Program-made: the position numbers and the translations under genes
Shown here: positions 61,973 through 64,000 of the stretch, piece by piece
Position numbering within the stretch: the first letter of the stretch is position 1
How the letters are laid out: every line of letters begins with the position of its first letter
Notes under the pieces: model-generated
Database searches by the model: none
Told to the model about the DNA's origin: nothing
What the model saw: only the letters and a program-made list of their open reading frames with translations
Origin: JBCCCJ01 sp039029315
GTDB taxonomy: Bacteria; Bacteroidota; Bacteroidia; J057
Assembly (NCBI GenBank): GCA_039029315.1
Contig: JBCCGK010000065.1
Location: forward strand, 1-64,000
DNA length: 64,000 nucleotides
Direction of reading: 5' to 3'

Positions 61973-62668
61973 ATGAAAAAACTAATTTTCGTATCATTTC
62001 TCCTTTTGTGCCTGTCCCAAGGCTTTGCACAGGAGAACCTTGTCAAGATCAATCCATTGGGTCTTGCTGGCCGAAGCCTAACACTGGGCTATGAGCGTGT
62101 CCTTCAAGAAAGACAATCCCTTGCAGTCACCCTCAATATCTCTTTGGGCTTGCCGGGAGCTACGGCTTCTTTGATCGAAGATGCCCTGTCTTCAGAAGGC
62201 ATAGACGATGGCTCTATCGGCCTGTCTGGCTTTGTACTTACTCCTCAGTATCGTTTCTACAGTGCCAAAAACGGTGCACCAAAAGGATTTTATGTAGCTC
62301 CATATCTCCGGTATAGTTCAAGGACCCTGGCATTTGGGGGACAGTTCGATCGAATCCCTACAGATGTTTCTTTTCGGTTGAGTGGGATCGGAGTGGGGCT
62401 TCAATTAGGCGCACAATGGATCATTGGAGACAAAGTCAGCATTGATTGGTATTTTCTTGGATTGGGCGCCAATTATAATACACTGACTGCCACATACATT
62501 TCGGCAAATGCTTCAGAGATTGAAGGCGATATCCGAGCAGAGTTGACGGACCTCCCCATCATTGGCAACGGGATCACAACTGAGATTCAGGGAAATGAAT
62601 TGAAGGCCAGGGCCAGGGCAATCTTACCTGGATTCAGATCTGGTATTTCGCTTGGCTTTGCCTTTTAG
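61973..62668 (+). CDS. outer-membrane beta-barrel protein, DUF3575-like
   Basis: A 231-residue exported protein (signal MKKLIFVSFLLLCLSQGFAQ). Strands and turns of the form LVKINPLGLAGRSLTLGYERVLQERQSLAVTLNISLG, FVLTPQYRFYS, GFYVAPYLRYSSRTL, GIGVGLQLGAQWIIGDKVSIDWYFLGLG, and a final FRSGISLGFAF, consistent with DUF3575/OmpW-like barrels. Probably co-transcribed with the preceding gene (12 bases apart). Confidence 0.78.
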   Translation: MKKLIFVSFLLLCLSQGFAQENLVKINPLGLAGRSLTLGYERVLQERQSLAVTLNISLGLPGATASLIEDALSSEGIDDGSIGLSGFVLTPQYRFYSAKNGAPKGFYVAPYLRYSSRTLAFGGQFDRIPTDVSFRLSGIGVGLQLGAQWIIGDKVSIDWYFLGLGANYNTLTATYISANASEIEGDIRAELTDLPIIGNGITTEIQGNELKARARAILPGFRSGISLGFAF

Positions 62669-62704
62669 GATACTCACAATCACCACGCTTTAGCATTCCA
62701 TATT

Positions 62705-62750
62705 AGCAGGGAAGGAGTGGAAGATTCCTTCTGTCTCTCCTTCCCTTGCT
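62705..62750 (+). terminator. hairpin after the barrel operon
   Basis: AGCAGGGAAGGAG pairs with CTCCTTCCCTTGCT (one bulge). It lies 37 bases after the stop at 62668 and overlaps an apparent ATG at 62717, which argues for the later start of the next gene. Confidence 0.6.
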
Positions 62751-62782
62751 GTTTCAGATGTTATAAAATCAATAGTAAATCA

Positions 62783-63862
62783 ATGCAAACATATTTGACT
62801 ACTTTTTTCTTCCTCTTAATCAGTTACTGCTTACATGGTCAGGATCTTTCTGGATACTGGCAGGGGATTTTACGACAGGGAGCGGGTAAACTTCCTTTTA
62901 GTATGGAGCTTTCTCAAAATGGAAGCAATATTACTGGAAGCTCTTACATTAGCTTGGCTAACTCAAACTCCTATGCTCATACCAATCTTTTTGGTACGCT
63001 AACTGATAGCGTGTTCCACTTTAACCAAACAACAATTATCTCTGAGATTCCTCCAAGTGGAGGAGGGTGGTGCATCCTATTTGGCGATTTGGTATATGAT
63101 TCCATTGAAAATACGCTCCAAGGACCATGGGATAGCAATACAAATGGTTGCACAGTCCTGGGAACTATAAAGCTTTGGAATTTATCCCTGCTGTCTGATA
63201 CGGTTTTTTGCCAAGGAGAGGAAATTCGACTTGAAGTAGGAGGAAATAATGTGACCTGGTATAATGATCAAAATCTTGGATTTCCAGTAGCAGTTGGCAA
63301 TACATATATACCCACCATTTCTACTACAACGACCTATTACCTTACTCAGACACATTCGGGTGTAGAAAGTCCATCATACCCTATCACAATCCATATCAGT
63401 CCAGGACCATCTGTTGATTTAGGACCAGATGTGGATCTACTACCAGGAGAACAAACAATCCTGAATGCCACAGGTTCTGGATTGACTTACCTCTGGTCCA
63501 CAGGTCAGACAGATCCAGCGATAATTGTAGAGGAAGCCGGAACTTATTCTGTGATTGTAACTGATAGTTTAGGATGTACTGCTTCTGATACTTTGGTTGT
63601 GAAGAGCTTGGTTTCTACTGAAGAGTTGTTCAATTACGATTTACAAGTTTATCCCAATCCTACGACAAACCAACTTCATATCAAATCAAGCCAAACCAAA
63701 ATCCAAAGCCTTCACCTCTCCAACCTTTTTGGTCAGCCAATTCCTGCCAAAGTCGATCTAAAACCTACCGAGGCCACCCTTATAAGCAACTATTCCGGTC
63801 TTGCATTCTTGAAGATCCAGACAAAAAAAGGATGGATAATGCGAAAAATTGTATTCGAGTAA
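62783..63862 (+). CDS. T9SS type A secreted protein with Ig/PKD-like segment
   Basis: A 359-residue protein from ATG 62783 (MQTYLTTFFFLLISYCLHGQ signal); the frame from 62717 starts inside a terminator hairpin and is rejected. After an N-terminal lipocalin-like segment (DLSGYWQGILRQGAGKLPFSMELSQNGSNITGSSYISLANSNSYAHTNLFGTLTDSVFHF), an Ig-like part has the C...VTWYNDQN pattern and a gliding-motility-type unit DLGPDVDLLPGEQTILNATGSGLTYLWSTGQTDPAIIVEEAGTYSVIVTDSLGCTASDT. The type A sorting domain ends it (YDLQVYPNPTTNQLHIKSSQ...MRKIVFE). Role unknown. Confidence 0.85.
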   Translation: MQTYLTTFFFLLISYCLHGQDLSGYWQGILRQGAGKLPFSMELSQNGSNITGSSYISLANSNSYAHTNLFGTLTDSVFHFNQTTIISEIPPSGGGWCILFGDLVYDSIENTLQGPWDSNTNGCTVLGTIKLWNLSLLSDTVFCQGEEIRLEVGGNNVTWYNDQNLGFPVAVGNTYIPTISTTTTYYLTQTHSGVESPSYPITIHISPGPSVDLGPDVDLLPGEQTILNATGSGLTYLWSTGQTDPAIIVEEAGTYSVIVTDSLGCTASDTLVVKSLVSTEELFNYDLQVYPNPTTNQLHIKSSQTKIQSLHLSNLFGQPIPAKVDLKPTEATLISNYSGLAFLKIQTKKGWIMRKIVFE

Positions 63863-63910
63863 TCCCTCTCACTCTCTTCAAAAATTTGTATCAACATTCT
63901 CCATACCCAA

Positions 63911-64000
63911 ATGAAAATGAAACGTACCATCTTAATTCTTTCCTTTTTTTTCCCTTTTCTACTCACCGCTCAGATCAATGGCACATTTTCTCCTATCGGG
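63911..64000 (+). CDS. exported protein, 5' part only
   Basis: An ATG at 63911 (or 63917) opens a signal peptide MKMKRTILILSFFFPFLLTAQINGTFSPIG and the frame runs off the window edge. It starts 48 bases after the preceding stop. Nothing of the mature protein is visible. Confidence 0.6.
   Translation, partial: MKMKRTILILSFFFPFLLTAQINGTFSPIG

Overview
The window is chromosomal DNA from a member of the Bacteroidota, most likely a Saprospiria-type organism (Lewinella/Haliscomenobacter/Saprospira relatives; this finer placement is inference). The evidence is many proteins with type IX secretion system (T9SS) type A C-terminal sorting domains, one gliding-associated type B sorting domain paired with a PorP/SprF protein, a SusC-type TonB receptor, a SusD lipoprotein, LytTR/histidine kinase signalling, numerous lipoproteins, and promoters of the Bacteroidota form TTTG-N19-TAnnTTTG. 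No tRNA, rRNA, CRISPR array or prophage was seen.

Layout. 1-4642: MITE-like repeat copy 1, a small unknown gene, a beta-lactamase-family hydrolase divergent from a lipoprotein, a sulfatase C-terminal remnant, a propeller lipoprotein, yidD and a CDGSH protein. 4862-13335: a DUF1972 glycosyltransferase, a large type B CTD protein overlapping a PorP/SprF-TSP3-OmpA fusion, a terminator, then a promoter and a WecA-type initiating transferase; this looks like an envelope or exopolysaccharide neighbourhood. 13468-20401: a lipoprotein and two related modular T9SS proteins, with MITE copy 2 between them. 20554-29815: housekeeping and exported enzymes (RNase HII, BON-LysM protein, Gfo/Idh/MocA oxidoreductase, exported C1 peptidase, Asp-box lipoprotein, M1 peptidase, DUF2279 protein). 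30171-34359: SusD followed by a LamG plus PNGase F-like T9SS enzyme. 34600-36410: a cysteine-rich duplicated-motif secreted protein and an unknown protein. 36411-38130: a dead IS3-family element beside a gene fragment. 38134-43028: two T9SS proteins, one with eight tandem modules. 43269-46122: a TPR histidine kinase and LytTR regulator. 46225-47172: an MNT/HEPN pair between direct copies of the 3' end of the adjacent susC gene. 47144-50395: SusC without SusD. 50564-52345: a lipoprotein with a cholesterol-dependent-cytolysin-like core and a hemopexin-like tail. 52419-57047: an operon of TPR-CHAT protease, sigma factor and membrane anti-sigma/TPR protein. 57236-64000: an unknown helical protein, more T9SS proteins and small outer-membrane proteins.

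How it may work together. Much of the window is cell-surface biology: adhesin-like T9SS cargo, a SusD/PNGase F-like pair that could strip N-glycans, a candidate pore former, and two signalling units. The most notable unit is the CHAT-sigma-anti-sigma operon, which by gene content resembles protease-controlled sigma release but with an exported protease. All functional links are inferred from sequence and context.
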